A stretch of DNA of 64,000 nucleotides from Gremmenia infestans (taxonomy: Eukaryota > Ascomycota > Leotiomycetes > Helotiales > Hamatocanthoscyphaceae). Shown one piece after another: positions 44,634 through 57,233 of the stretch. Below the pieces are notes generated by a model. It ran no database searches and had not been told where the DNA came from. It worked only from the letters and a program-made list of their open reading frames with translations. The DNA lies in the NCBI GenBank assembly GCA_032629725.1, contig JAFEVB010000021.1, forward strand, positions 62,001 through 126,000, given 5' to 3'. The first letter of the stretch is position 1. Each line of letters opens with the position of its first letter. Made by a program: the position numbers and the translations under genes.

Positions 44634-46271
44634 ATGGAGGGATTGGCATCAGCGCTCAGCCTTGCGGACCTTTGCATAAGGTAATTACTCCTTAGTACCC
44701 CTATCAAGTGTTGCCTGATATGGTTATCTAGATATGGCAATCTTCTCGTCCAAACTTGCAAATCATATAAAAATGCAGACCAGGAGAACAGAGAATCCAT
44801 CCTGCTTATAGAAACTTTGTGGTTAAGAATCCAGAGACAGCTCGAATTACTTCGAAATATCTGGGACACTCTGGACGACGACTATCAGATTCATCAAAAT
44901 GGCGTCCTCCAAGTGTTGCAAGGGAAAGCCCAGGCTGCAATTGCTTTGGTTGACCAGGTTGTCGGAAACTCAAAGGAGGGAAGCACGATGAGAAGTATGA
45001 TGTCGAAGAAGGGCGAATCTAAGCGCCTGAAGTACGCAACCTGGGTAAAGAGCAGCCTGAAATCTGTCATGCTGGACCTGAAAGAATGGGCAGAAGTTTT
45101 TGATATATCCTGGTATCTTATTATACGGCAATCCAGCAGCAAACTTGACCAAGAGCTGCAGCCTGTGAGCATTGCAGAGGATGGACCTTTATCTATACTC
45201 AAAGACCTGAGAGATACCATTCATGAGAATCTTAAAGGACAAATCGGTGCCGGGAACAGCAGTGTTTACCTCTCGGAGGACTTCTTCGAAGAGAAACGGG
45301 CACCATTCGGCCACTCCAAAGCTGAGATTGTATATGAAGCCGGTGGGGATGGCAGATTCCTGTTGGACCAAGAGAGCAGCATATCGAGCCTATCCGATTC
45401 CTGCAAGCTTGCTAGGATTCTCCAGAAAGTTGATCCCTTCACATTTGGCATTCTTTCATGCCGAGGGGTGCATGAGACGGAAGGAAGTTCGCGCCGCTTT
45501 GCGTTTACGATACCACCGAACCTCGAAGAACCTGAATTTCTACGGATTCTGCTCGTATTTGGCAGCCAGTTTCAACCGTTGGATGACAGACTTGAGATCG
45601 CAAAGCAACTCGCCAAGTCAGTGATGTTTGTTCATTCAGCAGGCTTCGTACACAAAAATATCCGACCAGAGACGGTGCTCATTCTCCGCTCGGTATACTC
45701 CGAGTCCTCCTTTTCATTCCTAGTAGGATTCGAAAGCTTTCGGTATGAGGAAGGCAGAACTGAGCTGATTGGTGATGACATTTGGGAACGAAATCTCTAC
45801 CGTCATCCAACACGACAGGGTGTTTTTCCAGAAATGGCCTACACGATGCAGCATGACATATACTCTCTCGGAGTCTGTTTGTTAGAAATTGGCATCGGTG
45901 AATCTTTGGTAGTATTCGAGTCCGAAGCAGGTGCTCCACAAGCAAGCCCCTTGATCTCAGGTGTCGTGGACTTTTCTATCAAGGACAATAAGAAGAGAGC
46001 ATTCGAGATCAAGCGTGCCTTAGTGAAGATGGCACGAGATCAACTGCCGCCGAAGATGGGACGTAAGTATGCGGATACAGTCGTCACCTGCTTAACCTGC
46101 CTGGACAAAGATGACAACTCTTTTGGGGACGAGAAGGAATTCCTCGATGAGAATAGTGTCGTCGTGGGTGTTCGTTTTATCGAGAAGGTGAGTGTTTGTA
46201 CAAAGTATTCAGTACAGATGCTGGCCTGACTGCAATAGATATTGACCACACTGCTGGATCTTAGAATTTAA
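44634..46271 (+). CDS. HeLo-domain pseudokinase (HET-S-type cell-death related)
   Basis: Exons 44634-44680, 44732-46187 and 46239-46271 give 511 residues. The N-terminal 220 residues match the HeLo/prion-inhibition domain: MEGLASALSLADLCIRYGN, SILLIETLWLRIQRQLELL, GVLQVLQGKAQAAI. The C-terminal half is protein-kinase-like but lacks catalytic residues: the HRD site reads FVHKNIRPETVLI and the DFG site reads VGFESFR, so it should be a pseudokinase. The last intron is needed to give the helical ending FIEKILTTLLDLRI. HeLo domains execute membrane damage in fungal incompatibility. A kinase-like module could act as the regulatory sensor. The death role is inferred from the family. Confidence 0.88.
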
Positions 46272-48411
46272 GAACTAATTGTAGCGAGGAGAAGAGAAAA
46301 GAAGAAATAGGATTGCGAGGAGGTCACGAACAACATCATGGCAACGAAACATTCTTGAGATTGTGAATGAATATGGACAGTGCAGGACTCAGAAACTGTT
46401 GGTATCCCATAGTGCACTTTGCTGGCCTAGTAACTTGTCTTGTATTGCTTTCGCTCTGTTTGGTGGTGTGGTTCCTAGGTGTCTAAGTCTAAGTGTGGAA
46501 AGCAGAGCGAAGAGGTGATGCCTCTGTGTCGCTTAGTCATCTGCGCTAAGTCATGTGATGATACACGTGAATACTTATCCCGACAGAAACTGCCTCCAAG
46601 TGAAGCATTACACATGATGACAGCTTCAAACCCACCGGATGAGGACGCTAGCCCATCCAAATAGCTGTTCCTTCTGCGGTAACTTAAGCCTTCAGCATAC
46701 GTCACTAAGTCCAAAAGCATGGGGAATATTCAGAGGTAGTCCACCAAGCGCTCTCAGTTCGATGAGAGGACCATTCTCCGAGGCATATCCGAGATTCCAG
46801 GACGAGTGAAGCTTCTTTCAGGAGTGATTCATTCTGTATAAATTCCCAAATTATACAAGGCAGACATTGCTCTACTCAACTTCACTGCTGCGCCGATGTT
46901 GCCTAGTCTTGCACGAATGATACCTTGCTAGGAGAGGCACCAATTGTTGTATTCCTATTCCCTGGCACAATCTTACTGTTAAGATAATTATGTCTCGTCT
47001 TGTATGAATAGTAGCATATCGTAAGGAGTGCCAGACAATGATATGTGCAATTCTATACGTGAGAAGCTTGGTTGTCGTTTCATACGGCTCGGATTTGACA
47101 GGGATCGAAAGTCGGCTCTAGACAGAGGAACTAAAACGGATTCCCTGCTCAACGTCATAACCATTTTGAGAGGTTGAAAAAGGTGGCTTTGTTCAAGGCA
47201 GCAGACATTAATAGGATTTATATATAAACGACAGGGAAACTATACCGATTCGCGAGAGGCCAGAAGAGGATCCCCTGAGCATGATCCAGCTGACTCATTG
47301 GCGTGCTTAGGACTTAGGGCTCATCTCACTTTAGAGCAGCGGCTGCTCAGGTCCAAAGACGGAAATGGACTTTGGTGAAGGTGGGGTTTGGTGCAGATTA
47401 CATTGATACTTGGTTGGGCGCTGTCGATATTTCAATGAGCATCTAGCCAATCCCATGTATAAGTGCACTTCTTAATTCCAAGCCCACGGTCATTTGCTAC
47501 TACCATTGCAGGTCTTGATAGAGATGATTCATTGGAGGCTGGAGCCAGCGATGGCATCACGTGGTTTAACACTGCTCGGCGGAGGCTGAAAGTTGCAAAG
47601 TCCATTGCTCTAAATATCTATACAGCCCTTGAGAGTTACATGACACTGTTCTGTTAGTCTATCTATTACTTTCAAAGTCTTTTCGGACAAGTCACGAATC
47701 CTATAGCCTCCCCGTGAAATCAACTATCACGTCTCCTTTCTTGTGGAATCGTTAGCACGGACGGGAGGGGAGGCCTGAGCTGATTTCATCCCATTTCTAA
47801 GCCTTGAAGATTTGCCTTGGGAGCTACAAATCCGTATATCAATACTCGCTCTCAGCCACGTTGTTACCCAAGGCTGACTAAGTCAGCCTGACTTTGTGGT
47901 TCATTGGGCCGAAATTTGCATTTTGATCACAGCAGTGCCTCCCGGTCTGCGAGTACAGAGTGCCAGCACCTCTCTATATCTCCAATATACCTAGGGCTTG
48001 TAGGGCGTCTTTCTGGGTAGTTAGAAAGTACGGAAGCTTAAATTAGTTATTAGCGACATCTTGGGATAAGTAACACATATATCTGAGTAATCAGCGGCCT
48101 CCTCCCCCACCGCACTCCCGCTTGACAGATTTGAGGGCAAAATAATAGAACGCCTACCCTCTTACTAAAGTCAAGCTTGTTCTTCTTTCCGTGAATCTTA
48201 AGCAAAGCTGCGGCGAGGTGCCTAACAATCTGCCGGAGCTAGGAATGCGGCAGTGCCATCTGTCACACAACACTACCGAAGGCAACAAGTCGACGGCGGA
48301 CTGATTTTGTGGCCAATTCCCAGTCTCCAGTTGTTCCTATCTCATTCGTCCTTCGTCTCTAGTGAAGCCGCCGCTGTCCTTGCCTCTCACCAGCAAGGTT
48401 ATTTATGGTCT
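46272..48411. other. 2.1-kb intergenic region with LTR-like repeat
   Basis: No gene is seen. Apart from the dispersed repeat at 46397-46570 the stretch has only short featureless open frames (for example 47463-47657), and it looks like a decayed insertion area. Confidence 0.4.
46397..46570 (+). repeat. LTR-like dispersed repeat, copy B
   Basis: It starts TGTTGGTATC and matches 12707-12890 block by block (CATAGTGCACT, CTAAGTCTAAGTGTGGA, GATGCCTCTG, CGCTTAGTCAT), but its right flank differs after about 46570. No flanking retrotransposon is present, so it is a solo or truncated copy. Confidence 0.55.
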
Positions 48412-51286
48412 TCAAGATTCGTAAGCTTCGAACGATATGAGAAATTTTGCAACAAGTCTCGCTGAATTTGTTTCCCTAAACATCATATGCTGGTTCAGAC
48501 TCTCGTGGCCACCACTGAATGAAGGCGCCTTGGCTCTTCCCTCTAGCACGTCTCCTGCCAAATGTTAGACTGAGTCAATATCCTTTTGATCGACACGTAC
48601 CGTAGTGATGCATGATGCTTCGCATCTCATTAACGAATGTTTCCAAGTCATGACTCGGGGTTGTATCCCCGCCCGCCTGAAAACCTTCCCGGATGGGGTT
48701 GTACTTGCGCGTCTTGAAGGTAGCGTGGAAAAGTTCTGTAACGTGCCTGAACGGATGTTCATCCAGCTTGAGACATTTTTCTACCAATATTTCTAGCGAA
48801 AGAGCTTCATTCTGATGAGTCTTTTTATGCATGACAATTCCGTTCATTGCCATTTGTGCCTCTTCCATGCACATACAAAGTATAATGATAATGCTGAAGG
48901 CTGTTGCCCAAAAGCCCTTGTCTCTTGTTCTGAGTTGTGTTTCGAGATCTTTCAAGATTTCATTTGTTGTTTCAACGCGGAGACTATGCATCGCAAATTT
49001 CACTTGTTGGTTGAGGAGATTTGAGACCACGTTTGAATTCCATAGACCTAGGGAAGGTCTTTTCAGTTTCTGGCTTATAGTTGCGACGGAGTCATCGGAG
49101 TATGTTATCGTTCTCCCCATGAAATAGTGCATCGAATGCAGCATCATGGCTTTTTCGAGAAGCTTTCTCTAGAGACAGACTCAGCAAACTACACAGAAAT
49201 CGGGCAATTCATCGCTTACCCTATCCTGCGAGGCTGATTTGTGATACCGATCAATAGCCTGTAGTAACCTACTAGTAATACTTCCAATTTTTCCAGTGGC
49301 AACAATACAAGAGCCGTACATTGTACATGCCATATATCTCGCGTGCGTTTTACATTTCCCCATGAGATAGCCCAAATCAATATCTTGCAATGCAACAGGT
49401 GCGGGGAATTGATCTTCAAATACATGTTTACCATCACGAGAAATGATGAGAGGAACTTTTGTGAGTTTGTCTTTAGCTGGTGTAAATTCTGCGACTTTCA
49501 GTCGCATGGACTTGAAACGCTGGCCACAACTGATGGTTATGTCAAAGTTAGCTGTGCTGGGACTAATCATAGTCTTCTCTAGTAATTCATTGACGGCTGC
49601 TTTCTGGAGGTGGCGAACTAGAAAGTCTCTAGAAGCGTCAGTACAAATTTCCTTTAAGGAAAAGCTACACTCACCGGGGAAGAACATTTTGCAGTAGTCG
49701 TTTAGGTGAGCTCTTGTACAAAGGTGAGGGTTTAACGACCACTTCGAATTCTCACATCTATCACACATCTCATCCTTTCCAGAGCACTATACATTGCTTA
49801 TTAGTGCTATAACTCTTAAAGTGTATCTCGACTTACAGTAACCTTGTGGGCTCGGCATTGGGAACAAGCTCCTTTTTTGCGCGTCTCTTTGACCCTTCTG
49901 GCATTGTCTGGTTCCAGAGGTCCTTTTCTTCCGCCAGACCTTCGTTTTTTTATTGGTGTTACTGCGACGAGGGACTCAAGCCCTGAAGGATTGCCGTACC
50001 CGCGAAACGTCGGCATGTTTTGACCCGGTATTTCATTTGAGGCTACAGCCCGAATCGGTGATGTTGGTGGTTCTTCGAATTCAGAAAATAGTATAGCATC
50101 CTCGATTACTGGTTCTGGCCATCCGCCGCTTTGTCCTCGGGACACCGATCCTTGGGTCGCAGAGTTGCTAAAATGGCCGAGACTTGAAAGTTCATCACTG
50201 GTCTTCGAAGCAGATATTGGTTCATATTCCTTGGGGGAGTTTGGGAATTCGAGTCTTGTGACAACTCTGTTGTTAAGGTTTACTGCTCTTTTCCTAAATA
50301 TCGGTTGCCAAAGTGTCTTTGGCGGCGCTTTAGGAATGGAAGTAACCACTTCGTAATTCCTTGGCGTGTGTATTCTCTGTTCATGAAATTCCAAATCTGA
50401 CTGCCAAGGGAAAATTTGCGGTACAACTGGCAATGCATATGTACTTTGTTGTTCCTTACAAATATTATGCTCGTAATATGATGCGTCGTAACCGAGGGGG
50501 TTTGTGATAGTAATCTCTGGGGTCCCTTCACTTGTCAGAAGATTCAACAACGATGGAATGTCTCCTGCACTCACAGTCCATATTCCGTGGCTCTGCATAG
50601 CTGTCTAGGTTGTGTGTGTAGGTCGGTCCTGCGTTGCTGTACTCCTTGGTTGAGATTGGATTATTAGAGGGAATATCTGGACCTTCATACAAACTATTCC
50701 CAAAGCCAGAGTTGCCCCCATGGCCAGAATTACCTGTAGCATATGATATATCTTCTTCAGTAAATTTTACGGAAATTTGTGGATGCAAATAAGCATCAAG
50801 TGGAGGCCCAGCATCGAAGTCCCATTCTGCTCGTTCTCCTGTCGATGAACTAGATGCAAGTGTGTATGACTCTGAAGTTGGCGTTTCCTCCTTCCAAAAA
50901 GGATCACTGCTTATAAGACTACCGTTGGAAGCAAAGGACTTGACTGATCTTTGAAAACTTGAGCTATCTGGCCAATTGTTCGTGAATAAAAGAGGAGCTT
51001 CCATTCCACATGGACGCATTACCCCAGAACATGTTAGACAAGGATCCGCATTAATGCTCAAAGAAGCCTGCTGAGGTTGATTATGTACACCCGAAGCGTT
51101 GAATGACCCTTCGTACAGATTGAGATGGCGCGAAACCTGTCCTTGGGAGGGTTTCTGTCGTTTGGCGTTATTTTGATTTTGGTGGGGGCTGACGTTATAA
51201 GGCTGCGATATGCCTTGACGGAATTTAGGATTAGATGGTTCTTCGCATTCAAAGGCACGCTTTGAGGGGTAATCAAGGGGTCGCAT
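48412..51286 (-). CDS. Zn2Cys6-type transcription regulator
   Basis: The gene runs over several minus-strand segments: about 50540-51286, 49837 to about 50560, 49220-49786, 48601-49168 and 48412-48554, encoding roughly 930 residues. The zinc cluster lies mid-protein across an intron: GACSQCRAHKVT joined to CSGKDEMCDRCENS, then LNPHLCTRAHL. The C-terminal region (FLVRHLQKAAVNELLEK, GKCKTHARYMACTMYG, YFMGRTITYSD) matches a fungal regulator family. The first two segments are in different frames. The obvious donor at 50600 (GTGAGT) with the 58-base acceptor would create a TAG, so either the splice differs or the gene has a frameshift there. A 42-base in-frame intron near 49650 is possible. Targets are unknown. 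Confidence 0.75.
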
Positions 51287-52432
51287 TGCATTCTCAGCCG
51301 AGAAGCTTATGGATTTGAGATCTTTGTGCCGTTATTGACCCCGAGTCTTCGCAGAGAATTTCGGTTTTCGGTTTTCGGCCCCACGAGTGTTTATTATCCT
51401 GATTCCTGAGCATGAAAAAAGTGGAATACGATCCTCTTCACCCTATCAAAATAGTGAGGCTCAATGGGACTGGGTTTTAAATGAGTTCCGCAAAGGTCAT
51501 TCTTACTTATGCAACGATGCCCGATGTTCCAACACCTTACTGGCGCCCAATATAGCTTAGCGAATTCTCCAGCAATGTCAATTGGAGGACAGCCTCACTT
51601 CCAGTAAGCCGCAGTATGTACCAAAGTCAGCACCGGTGAAGCCTCCTCTTCAAGCAAGCCTTTCGGGCACTTAAGTGTAACGATTCTCCCGCCATTGATA
51701 TGATAACTGGCATGCGAATTTCGCCACACCGACTTTTGAACTTCACACTCACTGTCAGCGGATGCGGCTCAGTTGTGTTGGTGTCCGGATTCCTTTATCC
51801 TATCGTATGTCTTGGGGTAACACAGATAGTGCGTGGCTAGGAACGTATTGCACTACAGTCTGCAGTCATACTGCACGCAAAACACGGTTGAGGATATATT
51901 CTCTGCTGGGCGAACTTAGAGACCATTGGTGGGTCTACCTGAATTCCAAATCATACCAACATCCCAGCTGCCGCTTGATGTCAACTGGAAGTGCTTTTCA
52001 ATATGAAGCTTTCTTGTATTGTCTTGATATCAAAGACGATTCACATTACTTTTGCTCGACTTCACATAAACTAGGTATGAGTCCGTATGGCAACATTGGC
52101 TAGTGCGCTTGTTTGCATGAGTACTTCTGGAATAAACCCATGCAACTGTTTGATGCAGGTTCTGTGGTACTAGCAACATTTACAGACCACCAGTTACTAG
52201 GCTTTTGCACATATAAAGAGATTGAATGAGAGAGAAATCAACCTAGAAACCTTGTCCGATAAGTGATTGTTTGCTACATGAGTGTATAAGTAAGGTGGGG
52301 GAAAAAAGACGCAAACGGGACAAACGCTGGTGAAGTTATAACCCACCAAAAATATATACAATTATCAGCTTGGTCATAAAGTCTTATTCCTTCTATGTGT
52401 ATACAATATATCCAAATTTTCCCTCAACATAT
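51287..52432. other. Intergenic, regulator promoter
   Basis: This 1.1-kb stretch holds the promoter of the zinc-cluster gene and the 3' side of the LCCL gene. An open frame at 51762-52103 shows no family resemblance. Confidence 0.4.
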
Positions 52433-54397
52433 CTACATATCTGCATGCATTAAAACAACACCCTCTTCAGCCGTTTGCCGACTCTTTACCTTACTCGGGC
52501 CCGGTGCCATCCCTATCCAGCCGCCATCAGGACCCCAAGTCCCGGCCTTTGTATAATCCCAGGCCGAGCTTCCTTCCATATAAGCAAAGCGGAAATACTC
52601 CGGTTCTTCCGCTTTAGGGTCTTTATTCCAAGTAAACTGTTTGTCACTAGCAAGTCCTTCGTCGGTGTATCCTCTGAAACGCTCTACATCGTTCACTAAG
52701 ACGGATATCCCATCAAAGGGGTCCGGCGGGGCAAGCCAGGAGAAAGCTATGGTTGAGACGTTTTCTGCGAGGGTAATGGAAGGCGATGATATGATAGGAA
52801 GTTTGGAATGATGCTGAGCATCGCCTTGGAGCGCCTCTGGCGTTTGGAGAACGGAGTCGAATCCCCAGCGTGCAATGCCATTGATGAAGAGGCCCATGAG
52901 AATGCCTTGATACAGAAGTGCCGGCCGCGTTTGCATACTCGTTCCTGGAAGAAAAAGTAACGCAAGAATGTAGTGGTGGATACGGAGACTCAGGCCAGGT
53001 AGCGCAAGGGATATGATAATTGCCCCGATAAACATCCCGTAGACACCTAGGTACCGAATGAGACGTCCTTCACGACGGAAGTAGAAAATCTGTGACACAA
53101 CTATAAGAAATATGAGGCCGACGATGATACAAAGTGCCAAGATAGCTCCAGGTTGTTGTTTGAGGTCAGGAGCATTGAGTCGTTGAATAGGTATCCAATC
53201 AAGAGTATGATTGGAAAGGGCCCCGAACCAGCATCCTCCGAGCCACAGGATGGTCTTCTCAACCTGAGCAGTGAGCCCACTAAGTGTACGCCGGACACCC
53301 ATGTATCGATAGATAATCACAGCACAAAATGCCCCAGGAAGAAATTTCCCCAAAATATTCGAAAATAGGTCCGCTTTGCTGGCGTGCCACGGAGGATCTG
53401 ACGCCATTCCAACGTGCCAAAAAAGCCCAGTAAATATACTGAAGTAGAACACAGCAGGTGATGTCGTGAACAAAGATATCGTTATAGAGAAAGCTAACGA
53501 GACAATGAGCAGCTGCCAGCGCGCATCTTTAGCCTTGCAAGTCGTCCCAGAATGAAATGTGAATGAGGAGGGAAAGTTCGAATCAAACCCGATGCTCTTT
53601 ATGCCATGTCGCTCCGACGCGGGATAATTGCTGTGCCCGCCAACCAGAGACACCACACCACAACCGCCTTCACTATTACTGATGACCCCAGCATGAATAG
53701 CTGAGGCGCAGATGAAGGAGTCGCTTCGATAAATAGGCGTTTGGTCATCATCCGAAGCACCGCCTATGACTAAAGGCCGATAGTTGACCTGAGTTGCTCC
53801 AACCGCCCGGGGATTAAGGATCCAGGTGCTAGCACAATCCGCGGGGCATCTGAAGGCGAACCCGCTACCGTTGAACGGTCGACAATCGTTCCCATTCAAA
53901 CCGCATCTATTCCCTGGTACCCAGTATGTATTGCCACATCCAATATTTGAAGGGGCTCCCCATCCTTCTATCTCTGTAGCAAAAGTACTTTCTCGCATGA
54001 CCAAGGCAAAGGTCAAGACCCATGCAAGATATAGAGCAACCAAAGCAGATATCCTATGCTTCCTCTTTGGCAGGAACCGATTCAGAAGTTGAATTGGATA
54101 TTCTTGTATAGATGGAAATATTGGGGTAATAGTATGTATATGTGGAGGATCTGGTCCTTTCGCCCATATTGCTGCTGCCCTACTGACCCTTCGTATCCGC
54201 ACAGGCACCCATTTCATGTATTTGTACGAGCCTTGGTCTTGCATGAAACGCGGGGTTGGAGGGGAGCTGTCGTCAGAGAACTCGTCCATCGGAAGTAGAG
54301 TCGTCTGTGTTGAATCGTCTATTGGATCGTCCGGATGCTCAATATCAAGCGACCGATACCTCCCCATTTCTTCATCATTGTTGCCATTGATTGCCAT
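52433..54397 (-). CDS. LCCL-domain multi-pass membrane protein
   Basis: A single exon encodes 654 residues. A soluble acidic N-terminus is followed by one membrane helix (near residues 115-133). An extracellular LCCL domain comes next, with its cysteines (NIGCGNTYWVPGNRCGLNG, FRCPADCASTW, YRSDSFICASAIHAG, GGCGVVSLVGG) and the HGIKSIGFDSNFPSSFTF strand. About eight further helices follow, then a C-terminal cytosolic domain. Fungal proteins with this layout are known by sequence. The LCCL fold is thought to bind lipid or carbohydrate, but the function is undefined. Length and order are normal for the family. Confidence 0.9.
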   Translation of the reverse strand: MAINGNNDEEMGRYRSLDIEHPDDPIDDSTQTTLLPMDEFSDDSSPPTPRFMQDQGSYKYMKWVPVRIRRVSRAAAIWAKGPDPPHIHTITPIFPSIQEYPIQLLNRFLPKRKHRISALVALYLAWVLTFALVMRESTFATEIEGWGAPSNIGCGNTYWVPGNRCGLNGNDCRPFNGSGFAFRCPADCASTWILNPRAVGATQVNYRPLVIGGASDDDQTPIYRSDSFICASAIHAGVISNSEGGCGVVSLVGGHSNYPASERHGIKSIGFDSNFPSSFTFHSGTTCKAKDARWQLLIVSLAFSITISLFTTSPAVFYFSIFTGLFWHVGMASDPPWHASKADLFSNILGKFLPGAFCAVIIYRYMGVRRTLSGLTAQVEKTILWLGGCWFGALSNHTLDWIPIQRLNAPDLKQQPGAILALCIIVGLIFLIVVSQIFYFRREGRLIRYLGVYGMFIGAIIISLALPGLSLRIHHYILALLFLPGTSMQTRPALLYQGILMGLFINGIARWGFDSVLQTPEALQGDAQHHSKLPIISSPSITLAENVSTIAFSWLAPPDPFDGISVLVNDVERFRGYTDEGLASDKQFTWNKDPKAEEPEYFRFAYMEGSSAWDYTKAGTWGPDGGWIGMAPGPSKVKSRQTAEEGVVLMHADM

Positions 54398-54911
54398 AGC
54401 TTAGACTCTTTTTTGAGTCAGTATCTAAAACCCGACGAAGCCGAAGGCAGGTCTTGTCTCGACAAGTGCGGAACTGGTGTATTGCCTGAGTAGATTTGCC
54501 TGCAAACCCTGGCAGTCTCAAGGTTGCACCATTACAAGTATGATACAGAAACGCAAAACATGTTCCAAGAAGAAAGGCAGAGCACGTTGAAGTTGTGCTG
54601 TTGTTAATATTGTCGAAGTATAGAAGAGATAGCGATAAGCCGAGGCTGAGTGTTACTTCGCGTCTGTACCTACACTAGTCTGGGAAGAGGTTAGCGCCAA
54701 GAATCAATATCAGCGCTATTCCATTTTTATATTTTTCAACACCAACACAAAAGTACTTGTAAGGGAAAGATCAACGTGTAGACCCCAAAGCCACCCAAGA
54801 AATGTCCATTAACACCTCGTCTATTGATCTATCAATACCTGGTACTCGCGATTTTCGCTGAGGGTCGTTGACCTGCAGATAAATCAGCAAATCCTCACAA
54901 CTTTTTGAATT
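54398..54911. promoter_or_regulatory. Divergent promoter, LCCL gene / QTRT2
   Basis: This 514-base region lies between opposite starts, with no gene and no recognised motif. Confidence 0.45.
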
Positions 54912-56395
54912 ATGGCCGAATCTTCCAAGATGGCTACCGCAGTTGAGAGTTTAGAAAAGCCCAGGAGGCTTTTCTTCGACATATTTGGGTCCTTCGATGC
55001 CAGTGCTGTGACACCGCGACTGGGCAGACTCCGGGTAAAAGGTCGCCAGGAGCTTGAGACACCAAATTTCTTTGCCATTACTTCTAGAGGCGTGGTTCCT
55101 CACCTCACACCGGATGTGATCTCAGCAAGCACAACGATCGGAGGAGTTCACATGGCCTTAGAAGACTGTAAGTTTCATATTATATGGTCACGTGTCGCTT
55201 CTTTCGGTGCTTGGGCTAATCATACACAGTTATAGAAAGGGCAACAATAGGCACACCGCCGATAATGAATTGTCCAGGATCATCGCCTCTTCATACTTTT
55301 ACTGCCCTTCCTCGGCCTCTCATCACGCTCCTCGCTCCTCGACGGACTCCTGCAGTTTCAGCTCCCAAAGGCAACAGCGACACAGCTATTTCTGTTTTCC
55401 CTTCAACTGGATTTCAGGTTCTCTCAAATAAAAGCTACATTTCGTACATTGCAAAACTGCATCCGGATATCGCTATTTCGCTTGCCGATGTCCCACATGG
55501 CTCAATCCCTGGTTCTAAAAGAGTCGCCAAGATGGGTGACAGGACACAAGAATGGGTCACAGAACTCCTCACCTCTAAAAATGACGAGCAAGCAGTGTTT
55601 GCACCAATCCTGCCCATAGACTTTCTTAGTCAATATGAGTATCTAAATCAGCTAGCAGATGAACTGACTGACGGAATTTCTGGTCTTGCGTTCTACGACT
55701 CGAATCTTCTTCCTGATATGCCAGCCACTACATCCCTTTCTCGCCTGCCCAGACTATCACTTGATGAGCCATCATCCCCACGTCAGATTCTCAGGCAAGT
55801 CTCATTGGGCATGGACATCTTTACGGTCCCATTCATCGGTTTCGCCACAGAGGCTGGCATTGCATTGACTTTCCGCTTTCCTCGCCCTGTGCATGACGAA
55901 CCTTTGGTCTCAGACGGCATCGGAAGCGGTGTTCTTCCGCTAGGAATTACCATGTCTTCCAATGCTCATGCTGCTTCAATCAGGCCGCTCTCTCCTGCCT
56001 GCACATGCTATACGTGCACGAACCATCATCGTGCTTTTGTACAGCACCTTCTCTCTGCTGATGAGATGCTGTCATGGACCCTTCTTCAGATACACAATAG
56101 CCATGTTGTTTCGGAGTTCTTCACCTCAATAAGAATGAGTATCAGAAGTGGAAATTTCGGAGTCGACTGCGACGAGTTTGCCAGATTATACGAGAGCGAC
56201 TTACCTGAAAATAGTGGACAGGGCCCTAGGGTTAGAGGTTATCACTCCAAGAGTGAGGGTCCGGGAGAATTGAAAAGAAATAAAGCTGCTTGGGGAAACC
56301 TGGGAAACTTTGAACACGGGATTAATGGCTTAATACCAGCTGAGCCAGCTGGGGCTCTGGAGGATAAGGGCTTTGCTGAGAAGGCAGATACATAA
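54912..56395 (+). CDS. Queuine tRNA-ribosyltransferase accessory subunit 2
   Basis: Exons 54912-55167 and 55230-56395 give 473 residues. The fold is TGT-like: RRLFFDIFGSFDASAVTPRL, FFAITSRGVVPHLTPDV, PLGITMSSNAHAASIRPLSP, and the zinc site ACTCYTCTNHHRAFVQHLL with three cysteines and a following histidine. LLSADEMLSWTLLQIHN is typical of the QTRT2 branch. With the catalytic QTRT1 subunit it exchanges guanine for queuine in the wobble position of tRNA His, Asn, Asp and Tyr at the mitochondrial surface. The catalytic subunit is not in the window. The domain is complete. Confidence 0.9.
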
Positions 56396-57233
56396 GCCCT
56401 CGAAGTCGAGATCTTGAACCTTGAGAGATTTTCCGTTCATAAAAATTATACGACTCTCACTCGTCTTCCGAGGGGTACTAGCCTCCTAGCGGCCCAATTG
56501 CTTCAGCTTTGGGATTTATCGTCTGGTTGCACGCTTAGCTAGACTGTCAATGCTCAGGAGATATCAGAGGTCGATGACAGGTTTCCAGATTGTATCTTTA
56601 CGTTGTATGCCTTTCATCCATGGACTGAATCCCCTTTTCCGCTGCGGGGCACCAAGGTGCTAACTAAATCACGAAGTCATGTGACAGTACTTCAATGTTT
56701 CAGAAGCTCGGGTTTTTGGGCTGACCTGTTTCCACGCCTATTGTCTCCTACAGTCGAGATCAAGCTGTCTATTTCGAGGGAGGAATTTTTTTTTGGACAT
56801 GGAATTGCTATTGCAATAATTTGGGTTTCGCTAAGTCATCCTTACGGAAGAGGTAAAAATTGCCGACGGCAATAGAACCATCCGATTGCTGCTAGTCCGT
56901 GGAATGGCCTTCGGCACCATCGACAAAACGTAAAACTAACGTCTATTGTTCAATTCAAGGACTTGGCAGTAATATTTGTACCCTATTTCCGCTATTTCTC
57001 CGTACAGCTGGTGACTCCAGGGCCAATTGTGAGATTTAAAGTTATACCCAGCTCGATCCCCTCGAGACAGACTCTGTGCTCAAGCCGTCTGGCGGCGCTT
57101 TCAAGGTCAAGAAGCGAGAAAGGGCATCAACAGCTTGCACAAGATGTTAAAGGAAGAAACAGAACGTTCCTCTAATCCGTATTTGAGGGCATTTACTCTG
57201 AGAGAAAAGCTGACTGGTCTGGCAAACAGTGTA
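56396..57233. other. Intergenic, no gene seen
   Basis: One open frame at 56603-56875 is featureless. The missing N-terminal half of the permease would be expected in the right part of this stretch, but no permease-like sequence is readable. Confidence 0.4.

Noticed and set aside
51762..52103. 113-codon plus-strand frame
   Set aside because: No domain, no splice support, and located between a promoter and a 3' end.
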